Shown: in pieces, positions 1 through 11,898 of the stretch
How positions within the stretch are numbered: the first letter of the stretch is position 1
How the letters are laid out: each line of letters opens with the position of its first letter
Assembly: GCA_030544235.1 (NCBI GenBank)
Contig: CM060470.1
Location: 19,656,356 to 19,720,355 of the forward strand
Source of the DNA: Lepturacanthus savala
Taxonomy: Eukaryota; Chordata; Actinopteri; Scombriformes; Trichiuridae
DNA: 64,000 nucleotides
Direction: 5' to 3'
Position numbers and translations under genes: made by a program
Notes under the pieces: generated by a model
Databases searched by the model: none
What the model was told of the DNA's origin: nothing
Seen by the model: only the letters and a program-made list of their open reading frames with translations

Positions 1-98
1 AATTCCACAACAGTCTATCTAATTATATGTTGCGGTCAACAAATACAGCTCTGAGATCCAGTAGAATTGAAACTGAAGTTCTATTTCTATCTATCTGT

Positions 99-222
<124 letters not shown>

Positions 223-329
223 TATTATATACAGTATTAATAGATGTAATTAATCTGAAGTAATTGAAATTAAAAAAGTAGTTTATAAACAGCTAACAAA
301 TTTATGGCACTGAACAACTGTTTTCATGT

Positions 330-1487
330 CTTCCAGTCAGATTTTCAACGGCATCACAGCCATACATTTTAGCTCAGGTAGCGGCAAAATTTCAGTCCTA
401 GTATTACTGAATCTCAGGGCTTCATTCAACACAGTTGACCACAACATATTTCTAGACCATTTGGAGATCTGGGAAGGACTTACTGGCACAGCACTAAAGT
501 GGTTTAAATCCTACCTGAAGGGGGCAAATCTGGGGCCTCTACTATTCAGGATTTACATGCTCAAACTAGTTAAAATTATAGAAGAAAACAAAAAAATGCC
601 AATTTAAGCAGATGACACACAGATTTACATCAGCATACCACCAGGAGATTACAATCCTATGTAAACATTGATTAAATGCATTGAGCTAATCAATGACTGG
701 ATGTGCCAGAATTTTCTCCAATTAAACAAAGATAAAACAGAGGAAATTACTTTTGGTGCCAAAGAGGAACGTTAAAAGGCAGTGCTCAGCTTCAATCAGT
801 GATGTTAAAGCCTACAAATCAAGATAGAAATCTGTGTATAGTTATGGAATCAGTCTTGAATTTTCAACAGCCACATTAAAGCCATCACAAAGTCAGCATA
901 CTACCACCTGAAGAATATATCAAGGATTAAAGGCCTTATTTCTCAGCAATACTTGAAAAAAGCTTGTCCATTCTTTTATTTTCAGTAGACTGTAACATGG
1001 TCTTTACAGGCCTCTTTAAAAAATCAATCAGACAGCTGCAGCTATTTCAAAATGCTGCAGCTAGAGACCTCAGTAAGAATAAAAAGTAGATCACATCACT
1101 CCAGTTCTGATGTCCTTGCACTGGCTTCCTGTCTGCCAAAATACTTTTACTGGTTTATAAAGCACTGAATGGTCTAGGGCCTAAGTATATCTCTGATCTG
1201 CTGATCCCTTATGAACCATCCAAACCTCTTAGATGGTCTGGGACAGGTCTGCTCTCTGTTCCAGAGTCAGAACTAAACATGAGAAATCAGCATTTAGTTT
1301 CTATGTCTCACAGGAGCAAACTCCTAGAGAACTGCAGGTTGATGCAACTCTCACTGTTTTTAAGTCAGAGCTGAAGACTTTTCTGTTTGCGACTGTTTTC
1401 AAATTTTATCTTGATGCATTTAATGTTTTATCCAAAGCACTTAGAATTTTTGATATGTGCTATACAACTAAACTTGCCTTGCCTTGC
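330..1487 (+). mobile_element. L2-type non-LTR retrotransposon, 3' half (degenerate)
   Basis: The C-terminal half of a reverse transcriptase ORF and the 3' end of a teleost L2/CR1-group LINE, read across several frames. Recognisable blocks in order are SVLVLLNLRASFNTVDHN (about 385-440), TGTALKWFKSYLKG, GPLLF, the catalytic ADDTQIY block (608-628, immediately preceded by a stop), NDWMCQNFLQLNKDKTE, and the tail LHWLP...LVYKALNGLGPKYISDLL (about 1120-1200). The 3' UTR has the usual L2 ending, AAAGCACTT...GTGCTATACAA...AAACTTGCC, and finishes in repeated CTTGC units. Frameshifts and stops make it dead. The 5' half (endonuclease, ORF1) is missing, as expected of 5'-truncated copies. The family group is known from recalled consensus; the exact subfamily is not resolved. 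Confidence 0.88.
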
Positions 1488-1615
1488 ATGTTATTGATAG
1501 AAACAGTCTGTGATCTGCTGCCATTAGACAACACTGAAATGTGAACTGTCTCATGCAGGAAAATCCCATAATCAGCTGCTGGAGAGTTGTATTAGTGCTG
1601 TTAGAGAGGTATAAA

Positions 1616-1618
<3 letters not shown>

Positions 1619-1707
<89 letters not shown>

Positions 1708-1708
1708 T
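1619..1708. repeat. (TG)n(AG)n compound microsatellite
   Basis: About 16 TG units followed by AG units with CAG and AAAG interruptions. Confidence 0.97.
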
Positions 1709-2409
1709 ACTCATCATATTCACAGTATTTTCTCTGCTGTCGTCAGGGTGTTAAAGGCTCAGCGTTAAATCGATGGTCAGCTCTTGAACCGCAGACGGAT
1801 CAGGTTCCTCACAAATGACAAAGAGTCGAGAGCCGCTGCCGTTAAAGTCATCTGAAAAACTCCATCATCTCTGATCTAGACAACTCAGCTCCTCTGTGCA
1901 GCAGCTGATCTGTGAGACTCAGGCTGGAAACAGTGTGACTGGAGAAGAGCTCGGGTTGTTTTTATTTCCACAGCAGAGACGTGACAGGCTGAATATACAG
2001 CAGCTGATATCTCTACACTCATTTATTATATTTCCTGATACTCACTCTCACACAGAAACAAACACTTTGGCTGAGGGAGATAATCCCTCACAGCAAACAC
2101 AGAGCTTCACTTCCTGCTGTCAGGCTGCTGTTTCTGCAGCAGAGTTCAGAGCCGTCACCTGCAGCTTCTGAGCTTCACTTCCAACATGGTTAAAGACTGG
2201 AAGCAGGAAACAGATACTGACTCTCTGCACGCTAAAAAAACACACTGTCCTGTTTATTCAAACCGTAAACAATAATAGGTGCAGAAAACCAAGAAGCTTT
2301 TAACATCAGATTATGATTCTGAGCACAAAGTGTATTTTCCTCAAGGAAAAATACAATATATAACTGCAGAAACATCTGTCAGCCGTAAATCCCCACATAC
2401 ATTTTTCTT

Positions 2410-2411
<2 letters not shown>
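1709..2411. other. Unassigned stretch, moderately GC-rich
   Basis: No gene is supported. The region is rich in CAGCTGCT/GCAGCAG words and lacks simple repeats. It could be an older interspersed repeat or conserved noncoding DNA. One 91-codon open frame (1896-2171, +) resembles no family I recognise. Confidence 0.4.

Positions 2412-2465
<54 letters not shown>
2412..2465. repeat. (AT)n microsatellite
   Basis: About 27 AT units directly abutting the palindrome that follows. Confidence 0.97.
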
Positions 2466-2468
<3 letters not shown>

Positions 2469-2513
2469 GCAGCGGGTTGAATTATATATATATATAATTC
2501 AACCCGCTGCTAC
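2466..2513. repeat. Perfect 48-bp palindrome
   Basis: The left half GTAGCAGCGGGTTGAATT plus ATATAT is exactly complementary to the right half, with no spacer. It can form a cruciform or a 24-bp stem. The centre is a short TA run, and the element is bordered on the left by the longer (AT)n. It may have arisen by fold-back copying at the microsatellite edge. Confidence 0.95.
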
Positions 2514-4332
2514 TCTGATCTGTGCAATATCCCAAAATATTGAATATTTTATCACTTTATAATTGACAGCAACCGTTTCTACACTTATTTTTTATGGAGC
2601 TCTTTACAATCTCTTTTATCTATTTATATCTTTTATATCCATATACAGTTACAGTATTTATTATTCATTTATTATTATATTTTTTTCCAAATGCATTACT
2701 GTGTTGTTGTTTTTTAACAATGACAATAAAGAAAGTTTAAGTCTCACATCTTCAAAAACATCAGTGCGTCATACTCTGATGAATCCAACCACAACAATTA
2801 AATTATCTCCATGAAAAAGCTCTGAATTAAACCTGGGAACAAAAACAGCTGTTGAAAACACTGCTGGTGACGTTAATTCTCACTTCTTATTTTGTATTTA
2901 AATTTAGGTTCTAGGTGTTATAATGAATAAAGTTTACAACACAGTTTGATATCTGAAGTGCCTCATGTTGTATAAATTGTGTGAAACTTCACAGCAGCTC
3001 ACTTGTCATGATCTACATTTCTTTGTTGTTACTGTGTCGTATATATAATAAATTAGCTGAAGAGCAACTGCTGTGCTAATTATATGTAACCTCTCAATAT
3101 TTAATCGACTGTGCAGGCTTATATGCATACTGTAAATCATTTATGGGTCTTTCGCAGCAGAAATGATTCAGTGGAAATGATTATGACCCCATTAGAAATC
3201 CGATTAAATTTGATGGGCTTTCGTCTTGTAAGTGCTTCTTCATCATCTTTTTGACAAATCCGGCGTCAGTGGGACTGAACCAAAACATGAATAAATGAAT
3301 CTACGGAGGCCCAGGGAGATTAAAACACATCAGAGTTTATAAAACATGTGTAAGCAGATGAGTTTTGTGTTTTTTAAGGTTTTAAATCAGAATAAATTAA
3401 ATGAAATGATGCTAATAGAGAATAAATAGAGTACAAAACAAAAAGCACATTTTTTTTTCAAATTTATTTTTTGAATTTTGGTTAAAATGTTTTTTTGTGT
3501 GTGTTTTTTTTTTGTTTGTTTTTTTTACCCAGATTCATTTGTTGGATTTTTTTTATTCCATTTAAATCTCAAACACCTGTCTGAGGTTTACTTGCTGTTC
3601 ATTTGGTCAAATGTCTCTTTTTTGTTCTTCTACTCTGGGTTAGTAGGCAGAAGTCTGCACACACTGTTTTATTTTGAAAATCCACTGATTTATTTCTGTC
3701 TGACTTATGTTCCACTGTAATAGTTTGAATTCAATGACATTGATTAAATGTTGTTTAATAAAACATGATTAAATTGCCCAAAATCAAAGAAAAATTTTGA
3801 AATGACAAATAGAATCCCATAATTCAAGATTTATTAATTATCAATTGTACCAAAAGCAAATATTTACTTGTTAACAACAGTGTGTGAAACAAATCAATAA
3901 ATATGAATGAATAAAAATTGCTATGCAAGAAAATACAAACCAGACCCTAACCCAAATAAATAAACAAAAACATATGAATTAATATGAATAAAATATGAAT
4001 AAATATTTATTCAGTTACGCACTTATTGCTTTATTTTTTAAATTTTATTTTTAGTGTATTTATTTCCGTGTCACCTTCGGGCCTCCACAGTTATGTAAAT
4101 GCAGCTCGGAGGATTCTTATTCTCCCCCACTCTTTGTTTCCTTCACGACAGTTTTCATTTCCAGCTGGAAATAAAGGCCGTGCAGATTTCATTAGCGACA
4201 TTCATCCAATATTAATACGCAGCCGAGCGGCAGAACGGTGAAACATTATAAAAGTGCTCAGTCAGGGATAAGTGTGACTGTCTTTCACAGAGGGGTAATT
4301 CACTGGCTCATCCTGTTAGTGCTGCTTCACAT
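2514..4332. other. AT-rich noncoding stretch
   Basis: No gene is supported. The segment 2590-2745 ends in TGACAATAAAG, a phrase common at the 3' ends of teleost LINEs, so it may be a LINE 3' UTR remnant on the plus strand. Long T/A runs occur near 3440-3530. The part from about 3170 to 3290 and from 4080 to 4300 is less repetitive and could be conserved noncoding sequence. Confidence 0.4.
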
Positions 4333-4364
4333 GGAGGGAGGGGGAGGGGAGGGAGGGGGAGGGG
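4333..4364 (+). other. G-run tract with G-quadruplex potential
   Basis: Seven runs of three to five G separated by single A residues. This fits the G3+N1-7 quadruplex pattern many times over. It lies just upstream of a CpG-containing block at 4360-4620. Confidence 0.8.
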
Positions 4365-4805
4365 CGTCCCGGTGACTCTCCCTTTATTTAATTCCTGAGA
4401 GTCAGTCAGTGTCTGTCTCCGTTAGCTGGAGGCTGGTGTCAGCTCAGCAGCTGATGTTTTAAGTGAAATGAGCCCGGAGCGACGAACATTCACCTCCCAC
4501 AACGATCTGACACTTTCCACCGATGTGGAGCCACAGCAGCAGATCAGAGAAGCTGCTGAATGTGTCTCCGGCTCTGAGGCTCCACATTAAATCCTTATTA
4601 ACGCAGAGTCGTCCCTCATTTAACAGTTTATCACAGCGCTTCTTCTCTTCATTAAAACATCAGCCCTCAGATCCACTATTGGACCAGAAGTAAAATATCC
4701 AACAGCTGCTGGAATCATGACATGAATTCATGTTACTCTCAGGATCCACAGCTTCAGTTTTAAAGGGACAAAGCAGGAATACAATACTTGTTCAGAGCAT
4801 GTGTG

Positions 4806-5240
4806 TACACTACCATTCAAAAGTTTAGGGTCACTTGGATGATATTCTAGCTGCAAATGTTTGGTTTTTCGTGCAATTTCTACATAGGTGTATAGAGGTT
4901 AATTTCCAGCAACTATCACTCCAGTGTTCTAATGGTACAATGTGTTTGCTCATTGTGTCAGAAGGTTAATTGATTATTAGAAAACCCTTGTGTAATCATG
5001 TTACCACAGCTGAAAACAGTTTAGCTGCTTAGAGAAGCTATAAAACTGGCCTTCCTTCGATGAAAGTAAAGTTTGAAGGAAAAAATTATTATTTAAAATA
5101 CAAATCATTATTTCTAACCTTGTCAATGTTTTGACTATATTTTCTATTCATTTTACAACTCATGGTGGTTAATAAAAGTGTGACTTTTCATGGAAAACAC
5201 AAAACTTTCTGGGTGACCCAAACTTTTGAATGGTAGTGTA
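4806..5240 (+). mobile_element. Tc1/mariner-type MITE
   Basis: A 431-bp nonautonomous element flanked by TA target duplications (4806-4807 and 5239-5240). The terminal inverted repeats begin CACTACCATTCAAAAGTTT and differ by one indel over about 26 bp. There is no transposase frame. A second, inverted copy of the same family lies at 41625-41970 and shares the internal CTACATAGGTGTATAGAGG and CACTCCAGTGTTCTAATGG words. Confidence 0.93.
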
Positions 5241-8209
5241 AATATTTAGTTTCTATGTTTCTGTTGTGAAATAATAAAAGTACACGTTAAATCTGTTCTC
5301 CTCTGTAATGCAGCTGAACACAAGCTGTTTAGAAATGGCTCCTGTTGTGATGTCACAACAGGAAGTTAACAATAACACTCCTGGCTCCATGTTCACCTCC
5401 TTCCTGAATATTTGTACTGGGCTTCTTATTCTCTGACTGACCCCAGCTCTCTGAGGGGTGTGGCATCTTAGACAGCTCTCAGCCAATCACAGCAGAGTGG
5501 GTGTGTCAGTAGGGAGGGGAGGGGGAGCAGGGTTTTCAGAGTGATAGTAAGGGAAGGCGACTGTAATGCTGCTACAGGTCTAACTTGCTCTGGACTATAA
5601 AAGCTCCTAATTTGAATTTTGACATGAAAATTAAGATATTAAACTGATAAAATGGTAAATATAAGCTGTAAAGGGACATGTTGCTGATGGGTGAAAACCT
5701 TATAACTACAAAAAAACTTTTCAGGTGAAAAAAAATGGTTTTTAACCCACAGTGAAGCTGGGAAACTCCCTTCAGTCAGTGAAATTTGTCCCCATTAGTT
5801 AAACTTTCTGAAAACTACACAAAACATGGAGAATGGTCTTATTTACTGATTTATTATAAACCAATTAAAATGTGAGTTATAGTGATTATATTCTGCTTTT
5901 AGTTGTTTCTGTGATTTTGATTCTGTTTTGATGTCAGATGTTAAACTTGGTCAAAGTTGCAGAACTACAAAGGTTTTTGTACATGAATCTTCCTACAAGA
6001 CAGAAGTCAGGCTTAAACCTCTTCTCGACACCTGGTTGTGATGTTTTTTGTTAGTTTTGCCTTTGTCTTTCTGATATCACTATGATGGTTGCAAGGTGTT
6101 TTCATGTGTTGGTCAAGTTGTCCACATTCATATTTCAGATCTGCTTCAGCTCCTATATGTACAGGAGTATTTATGGATTTATGAAGATTATATACAGAGT
6201 AAAGAAGAAAAATAAGTGAAATTCTGCATCTAACAGAGACTCTGACTCATCAGATTCCACATTCCTGGAAATAAAAATCAATTAGTTCACCAGTTTTTCA
6301 AAGCCCAGATTGAAAATGGTCAAATGGAACAAAAGCTAAATCATTTATCAATCATTAATCTAATATTCAAAATCAATATTTCTTTGAAGAACCTTCAAAC
6401 TATGAACCTGATGAACCTGAAAATATTGGTACAGAATCTAATGTGGTAAATTTTCTTATTTCCATGAGACAAAATTAAAGAAGCTAATTTCATTAATATC
6501 TTACAGCAGACATTGACTCTAACTTTATAAAATAAATACTAGGTATAAAGATATTGAATAAAAAACAATGATCTTATACATGCTTTTAAAAAAAAATCTA
6601 TTTTTTTGCTGGAAAGACACAACTGCTTCAACTTTTAATTAACCTATTGATAAATTAATAAATTCTCCCTGGAGAAGTTGTTATTAGAAAAAAAGAACTA
6701 ACTTTTTATGATTTATCTTCTCCTTTTATCCCATATTAAAAAAAGCAAAATACCACATAAAAATACTTAATAATAAAATAATTATGATTGTAGATTATTG
6801 AAGTGCTGTGTTTCTCTGTTATTTCTTTTTTATATTTGCGTTAAATTCACTCTAATACTTTGGTCCCGTTGACATCATTTATTTAACGGTTTATTATTTG
6901 ACAGTCATATTATTATTTTAAGGTTAGATGTGTAATTGTTGAAGCTGCTGCTTGTGTGTAGCTGAAGTTTTATAAAGCAGCTTCTCTTTGACCCAGTAAA
7001 GGTTCCTGCCTGCGGTAAACTCACAGCTCTAATGTCTCTGATGCTTTAAGTGCACCTTCAGAGGCTCAGGAGTAAAGTGCAATGCAACTTTAATGTCGAC
7101 TCGTCTCATTGATGATAATCCGCCATGAAAGCTTCAATTTGTCTGACGTCTCTTGCGACTTCAGATCCAAGAAACTATTTATTTATAACCAGCAGCTCTG
7201 TGTTTCAGGCTGTAAAAACCCTGATGTTTCCAAATTGCTGTTCAGTTAAAAGTGAAGGGGAACAGCCATTTTAGTAAATATTACAGCCTCCATCACTAAT
7301 ATCAGGAATAAATCTGCAAAGAAAAATGTCAAAGGTGAATAAATCATCTCATTATTTCAGTATCATTACTGCAACTAATCAAATATGAGAACACCTTAAC
7401 TTAGCAGAAGGAGATATCTAACACATTTTACTTGATGTTTAATTGAAATGGTTTTCAGGTGGGATTTGATTGCTTGAAGCTGCAGAGTGACCTGTAAGAA
7501 CTGAAACAGGTTTAGTGAACTCTGACATGACACTTTACAGGAAAAACTGTGCAAAAAAGTCATTGTGCAGAGCTTCTACAGCTTCTCTATTCATTTGAAG
7601 GTGAACATATATTGAACCTTGAAGCTGACACTGACAAAATGGCACTAAAAGAAAAAATAAATCCAAAAAAACGACTAGATTTACTGAGACGTGTCCGCAG
7701 CAGCCCCAGAATTAGATAAGCTGACAGCCGACAAACATTCTGATGCAGAACAGTGAGCAGATCAGAGTCTTTGCAGAAAACCAGCGACTGACAAACAACA
7801 AAGACCTTGAACAAGCAGAATCGTGTCAAACTCTCATTAACCTGAACGTTCAAACTGCAGCGTGTGCAACATAAAGGACAGATGACAGATCTGCTGGTGA
7901 TTAAAAACACCTTCAAATCACCCGATATACTTCATCTGCTCTGAAGCACTTTAAGTACGTACACAAACCATAAGATATTATTCAGGAAAAAAGTATTTTA
8001 AACCAGTAAATCGTCTTGTTCCAGTGCTGCTATAAATCTGTCAGACATGACCTTTATAAACTTGAAGAACGTCAAACGTCTCCAGTGGCTGTCGGATCCG
8101 TCCAGGCTCATTTTTTCATGATGTGGAGTCATTTTACAAATATTTTCTACGCAGAAGTGTCACAGTGTGAAGCAGAGGTGAACTGAAATACAACAGCAGA
8201 GCAGAGAGA
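5241..8209. other. Noncoding stretch without assigned elements
   Basis: No gene is supported. It contains a 10-bp-arm inverted repeat at 5341-5362 (CCTGTTGTGA TG TCACAACAGG) centred on a CRE-like TGATGTCA, a purine/G-rich patch near 5510-5530, and otherwise AT-rich unique-looking DNA. Segment 7080-7170 is lower in repeats and may be conserved. The 109-codon frame at 7587-7916 (-) has no recognisable similarity. Confidence 0.4.
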
Positions 8210-8960
8210 TTAACCCATTTAAGCCTAAAAGCCACTAAGTCTATGACCGTCATTTTATACTTAATACATTTAAACCCAGATTTTTTCCAAAGATTCCATG
8301 CATATAATTATATCAGTTCAGCCACTAACAATCTTGTTATGTATCTATTTTTTTTCCATTTTGTACTCTTTTCTTTGCAGGAAATAGCATTTTAATGGCT
8401 GTTATAGTTGCTGCTTGCACAAACAAAAACCTGTCTATCCCATGTACAAAATACTTTTTTGGGGGATTATTCTAGAGACCTGAATGATTAAATAGATATA
8501 TAAATATCAGGGTTGAAAATCATAATAATCTAAAAAAAAAAGACCTCTTTCCAGGGGGGTTTGTCTTCGCCATTTTCTCAGGAAATGGGAAATAGGAAAT
8601 TGATGATGTCATATGAGAGGAAGCATATGACATCAAACTTACATTGTTTGCTTAAATCCTTTTGTCCAAGTTGTCTACAATCATGTCATTAGAAAATAAA
8701 AGCTGGATGAGTAACATTTACAAATGATTCCAAAAGTATCATGAACGTAGACATAACCTGAGACATGTCCGCTATCATTGTTGTTTTGAACAGAATTCGC
8801 AAGTGTGACCAACATTTTGTGTGTGAGTACACATGAACCGCACTTCAATGTCATGAATCTGAATCTTCGATGTCATGAATCCCCCCCCCCCTTTTATCCA
8901 GTTTGATAAAATGTCTGGATAAGTGCCATGTTGCTGTGGTTCAGAGGCAGAATTTGATAA
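8210..8960 (+). mobile_element. Possible piggyBac-like nonautonomous element (left end only)
   Basis: TTAA at 8210 is followed by CCCATTTAAGCCTAAAAGCC, resembling the CCCTTTNA...GCC ends of piggyBac-type MITEs that insert at TTAA. A similar start occurs at 57087. No matching right end was found, so the extent is a guess. A C-run lies at about 8881-8892. Confidence 0.25.
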
Positions 8961-9535
8961 TTTGGTTTGGGTTTCAGTTTCAGGAGAAATGCAGAGTTTT
9001 GAAAAGTGGTTAAAATGTTTTCACTTAGAGTTTTTTTTTTTTGGAGAAATTGAGTCACTTTCTGTAATCGTGTTTAAAACCTAATCGAGGTGAGATGTGA
9101 AGTTTCAATGAGCTGCTGAATAACATCAACATAGCAGAATCTGAACCATGAAGAAAAGCAACAAACACTTTGTTCCATCAGAATGTTTTACAGGTTGTTT
9201 TCAGCTGCGTGAATAACAAAATAAATTAAATGATAATCACATTTACTTTTCTGGTTTTGTGAACTGAAAACTGAACTTCATTTCTGTTTTCAGCCAGAAA
9301 CAGAAAAACAGAAAATCAGATGAAAATCAAAAATGCAGGTAAACCAGCAGCAGGTGTTGAAACATGTGAACATTAGATGTATGTCTTATTTCATTTATTC
9401 TGACAATTTATTTAATTACTAATCTTTACAGTTCTTTGCATATTTTGTGTAGACAAGACTGATGTTTCCATGCTGCTTTTTTGACTTTTTGTTTTGTTCA
9501 GTTTGTTTAGTTGAGTTTAATTGTTTTTCATTGTC

Positions 9536-9650
9536 TGTAAAAACAAAACAAAAGCCTCCAACCAAAAGATCATCAGTTTACTATTATAGAAGACTGAAGG
9601 AGCCAGAAATAATCTGATCTGAAAAGCTGAAACAAGAGAATTATTGCTGC
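9536..9650 (+). mobile_element. Partial copy of GCAACTAA-type MITE
   Basis: Contains the diagnostic internal run ATCATCAGTTTACTATTATAGAAGACT followed by AGAAATAATCTGATCTGAAAAGCTG (each word shared with 11645-11898 and 28574-28819). Both termini are lost. Confidence 0.6.
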
Positions 9651-9949
9651 TCTAGTTTGGATCCAGAATCATGAAGAAATTTTAGGCTGATCAGTAACTG
9701 GATAATCAATAACTGTTCTTAAAATCAGTCAACAACAAACAGGGCTGATGTTCAGAATCATAAAATGATTCAAGTTCTGCTCAGTTTGTTTCTATGTCTC
9801 ATTAAACCAGAGAAACATGAAGAGATGAAACAGTTTGTTTTCTGCTGACGTGTTTCTCTCTAAATAATTTTTCATCACCACTGTGAATTTGTAAAATGCA
9901 GCAACATCATTTTCCCCTGTAGCTAATTTAAATCCCGCCTCCAAAACTC

Positions 9950-10012
9950 TAAAAACCTTATAAACACTAAAAACACCAAAAACACTAAAAACACCAAAAA
10001 CACCAAAAGCAG
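9950..10012. repeat. Tandem repeat of AAACACCAA/AAACACTAA units
   Basis: About six 9-bp units, alternating ACTAAAAAC and ACCAAAAAC. Confidence 0.85.
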
Positions 10013-10142
10013 CCACCTCACTGTTGCTGTCTCTTGTGTTTGTGTGAGCAGCTCCACATTAATTTAAAAGCTAATAGATCCCAGAGAGACGCAGCCAAAT
10101 GAGGAGGTGAAAGACTTTTACTGTGATAAGAGGAGCAATGAG

Positions 10143-10310
10143 GATGCTGTTAACACTACTGATGCTGCTGCTAACACTGCTGATGCTGCTGCTAACACTG
10201 CTGATGCTGCTGCTAACACTACTGATGCTGCTGCTAACACTGCTAATGCTGTTAACACTACTGCTGCTGCTGCTAACACTGCTGATGCTGTTAACACTGC
10301 TGCTGCTGCA
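10143..10310 (+). repeat. 18/21-bp minisatellite (GATGCTGCTGCTAACACTGCT)n
   Basis: Eight units of 21 or 18 bp plus a short tail; all lengths are multiples of three. This leaves several frames open on both strands (NTADAAA, LLTLLM and others), but there is no other coding evidence. A related CTG-rich array occurs at 35691-35829. Confidence 0.93.
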
Positions 10311-10400
10311 GAGATTTTTCTGCAGCCAACATGAGGTCTGCAGGGAAAATTAACATCACTCCTGAGTTCATAATAACCCCGATATAGAAAAGTCATTACT

Positions 10401-10406
10401 GTATGT

Positions 10407-10440
<34 letters not shown>
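10401..10440. repeat. (TG)n microsatellite
   Basis: About 18 TG units with two early TA interruptions. Confidence 0.96.
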
Positions 10441-10991
10441 CATTAGTTGGAGTGCAGGGAAGTTTTCAGAGTTTTTAGAGGAATATATTCACAAAATAAT
10501 TCTAATTTCTCCTCCTGGTCTGAAGCAGGTTTTTAAGGGACAGATGTGAGGAAACTGCTGCATGAGGTGAAAGGGACAGAAAACAACATCTGGAAACACC
10601 AGCTGCTGATGGACTGAAATTATTTATAGAAGATGCTGCTTCCTGACTGTTTTTTTTCTCTTATTTCAAACTCTGCAAAGGAAAAACTCTGGATTCTGCA
10701 GGATGATGTAATGATCCTGGTTCGGGAAGTAAAAGTCTCATAGACAGCTTGATTCAATAAAAAAAAAACTATAAGTATATAATAGTATATAAACATAATA
10801 TACTATATGTCTATTTTTGACAGAGCTGTGCTGAAGTCACATCAATCGATCACAGAGCAAAGCAAGCCAGGCAGGAAGTCAGACAGGAAAGGCACAAATC
10901 AACCAGTGGATTTTCAAAATAAAATAGCACTATGTGCAAATCTCTGCCTACTGACCCACGGTAGAAGGACATTTGATATTTGACCAAATCA

Positions 10992-11358
10992 GTCAGTCAG
11001 TCATTTTCTATACCTGCTTATTCCTCATTAGGGTCGCAGGGGTCTGCTGGAGCCAATCCCAGCGCGTTACGGCGAGAGGCAGGGATACACCCCAGATGGT
11101 CGCCAGCCAATCATGGGGCACACACACCATTCACTCACACACTCACACCTATGGGCAATTTAGAGTTGCCAATTAACCTCAGCATGTTTTTGGACTGTGG
11201 GAGGAAGCCGGAGTACCCGGTGAAAACCCACGCAGACACGGGGAGAACATGCAAACTCCACACAGAAAGGTCCCAGACCCAGGACCAAGGAGGTCTTGAA
11301 CCTGCGACCTTCTTGCTGTGAGGCAACAGTGCTAACCCCTGCACCACCATGTCGCCCC
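10992..11358 (-). mobile_element. tRNA-derived V-SINE, full length
   Basis: Read on the minus strand, the element starts with a tRNA-like head (GGGCGACATGGTGGTGCAGG, with an A-box-like stretch and a GGTTCAAGACC-like B box). It continues through the V-SINE core (GTGTGGAGTTTGCATGTTCT and CTCCCACAGTCCAAAAACAT) and ends in a GAAAATGACTGACTGACT tail. It is bounded by perfect 12-bp target duplications TTGACCAAATCA (10980-10991 and 11359-11370). Open frames here are SINE sequence, not genes. Confidence 0.95.
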
Positions 11359-11644
11359 TTGACCAAATCAACTAAAATTAAATGTCAGACAGTAAAGCAA
11401 ACTTTATTGAGTTTATTTTTTTTGTATGTTGTTACAAAGATGATGATTTATGAAACGAGGATAACGAGGGTACATTCCTGTTGGTTATGTTACGCTCCTG
11501 TATCAAGGAGTTAGTCAGACTTCATAACTTCAATTTTAGTTGAGCAACATGTTTGCATCTACTTTAAAAGCCCAGTTTCAGTCAGACTGACACAATAATT
11601 AGACTTTTAGAGCCGTTATGTAAATATACTGAGTGTGTGTGTTA

Positions 11645-11898
11645 GCACTGCAACTAACCACTTTTCTGTAATGATTAATCGATTAGTTGTTTGGTTCATG
11701 AAATGGTGTAAAATGTCAATCACTGTTTCCCAAATCTGAAGATTCAACCTAAAATGTATTTTTTTTTGTCGAGATGAATCAATATACTATTATAGAAGAC
11801 TAAAGAAACTAGAAAATAATCTGATTTGAGAAGCTGGAACTATTGGTGATTAATGTAATAAAATGGCAACTAATCGATTAATTGATTAATTGTTTCAG
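11645..11898 (+). mobile_element. GCAACTAA-type MITE, near full length
   Basis: Begins GCAACTAACCA and contains TTAATCGATTAGTTGTTTGG, AAATGGTGTAAAATG and ATAGAAGACTAAAGAAAC. It ends with GCAACTAATCGATTAATTGA. This is a very common teleost interspersed element with complementary ends; I recognise the pattern but cannot assign a superfamily with certainty (hAT-like suspected). Confidence 0.75.

Noticed and set aside
7587..7916. 109-codon minus frame
   Set aside because: No recognisable motif; Cys/Ser/Phe-rich chance frame in AT-rich DNA.
10107..10396. Three overlapping Ala/Leu-rich open frames
   Set aside because: All come from a minisatellite whose unit lengths are multiples of three; there is no start, splice or domain evidence.
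10980..11371. Open frames of up to 113 codons on both strands
   Set aside because: They lie within a V-SINE, and the same peptides recur at every SINE copy (48.5, 57.5, 58.1 and 60.7 kb).
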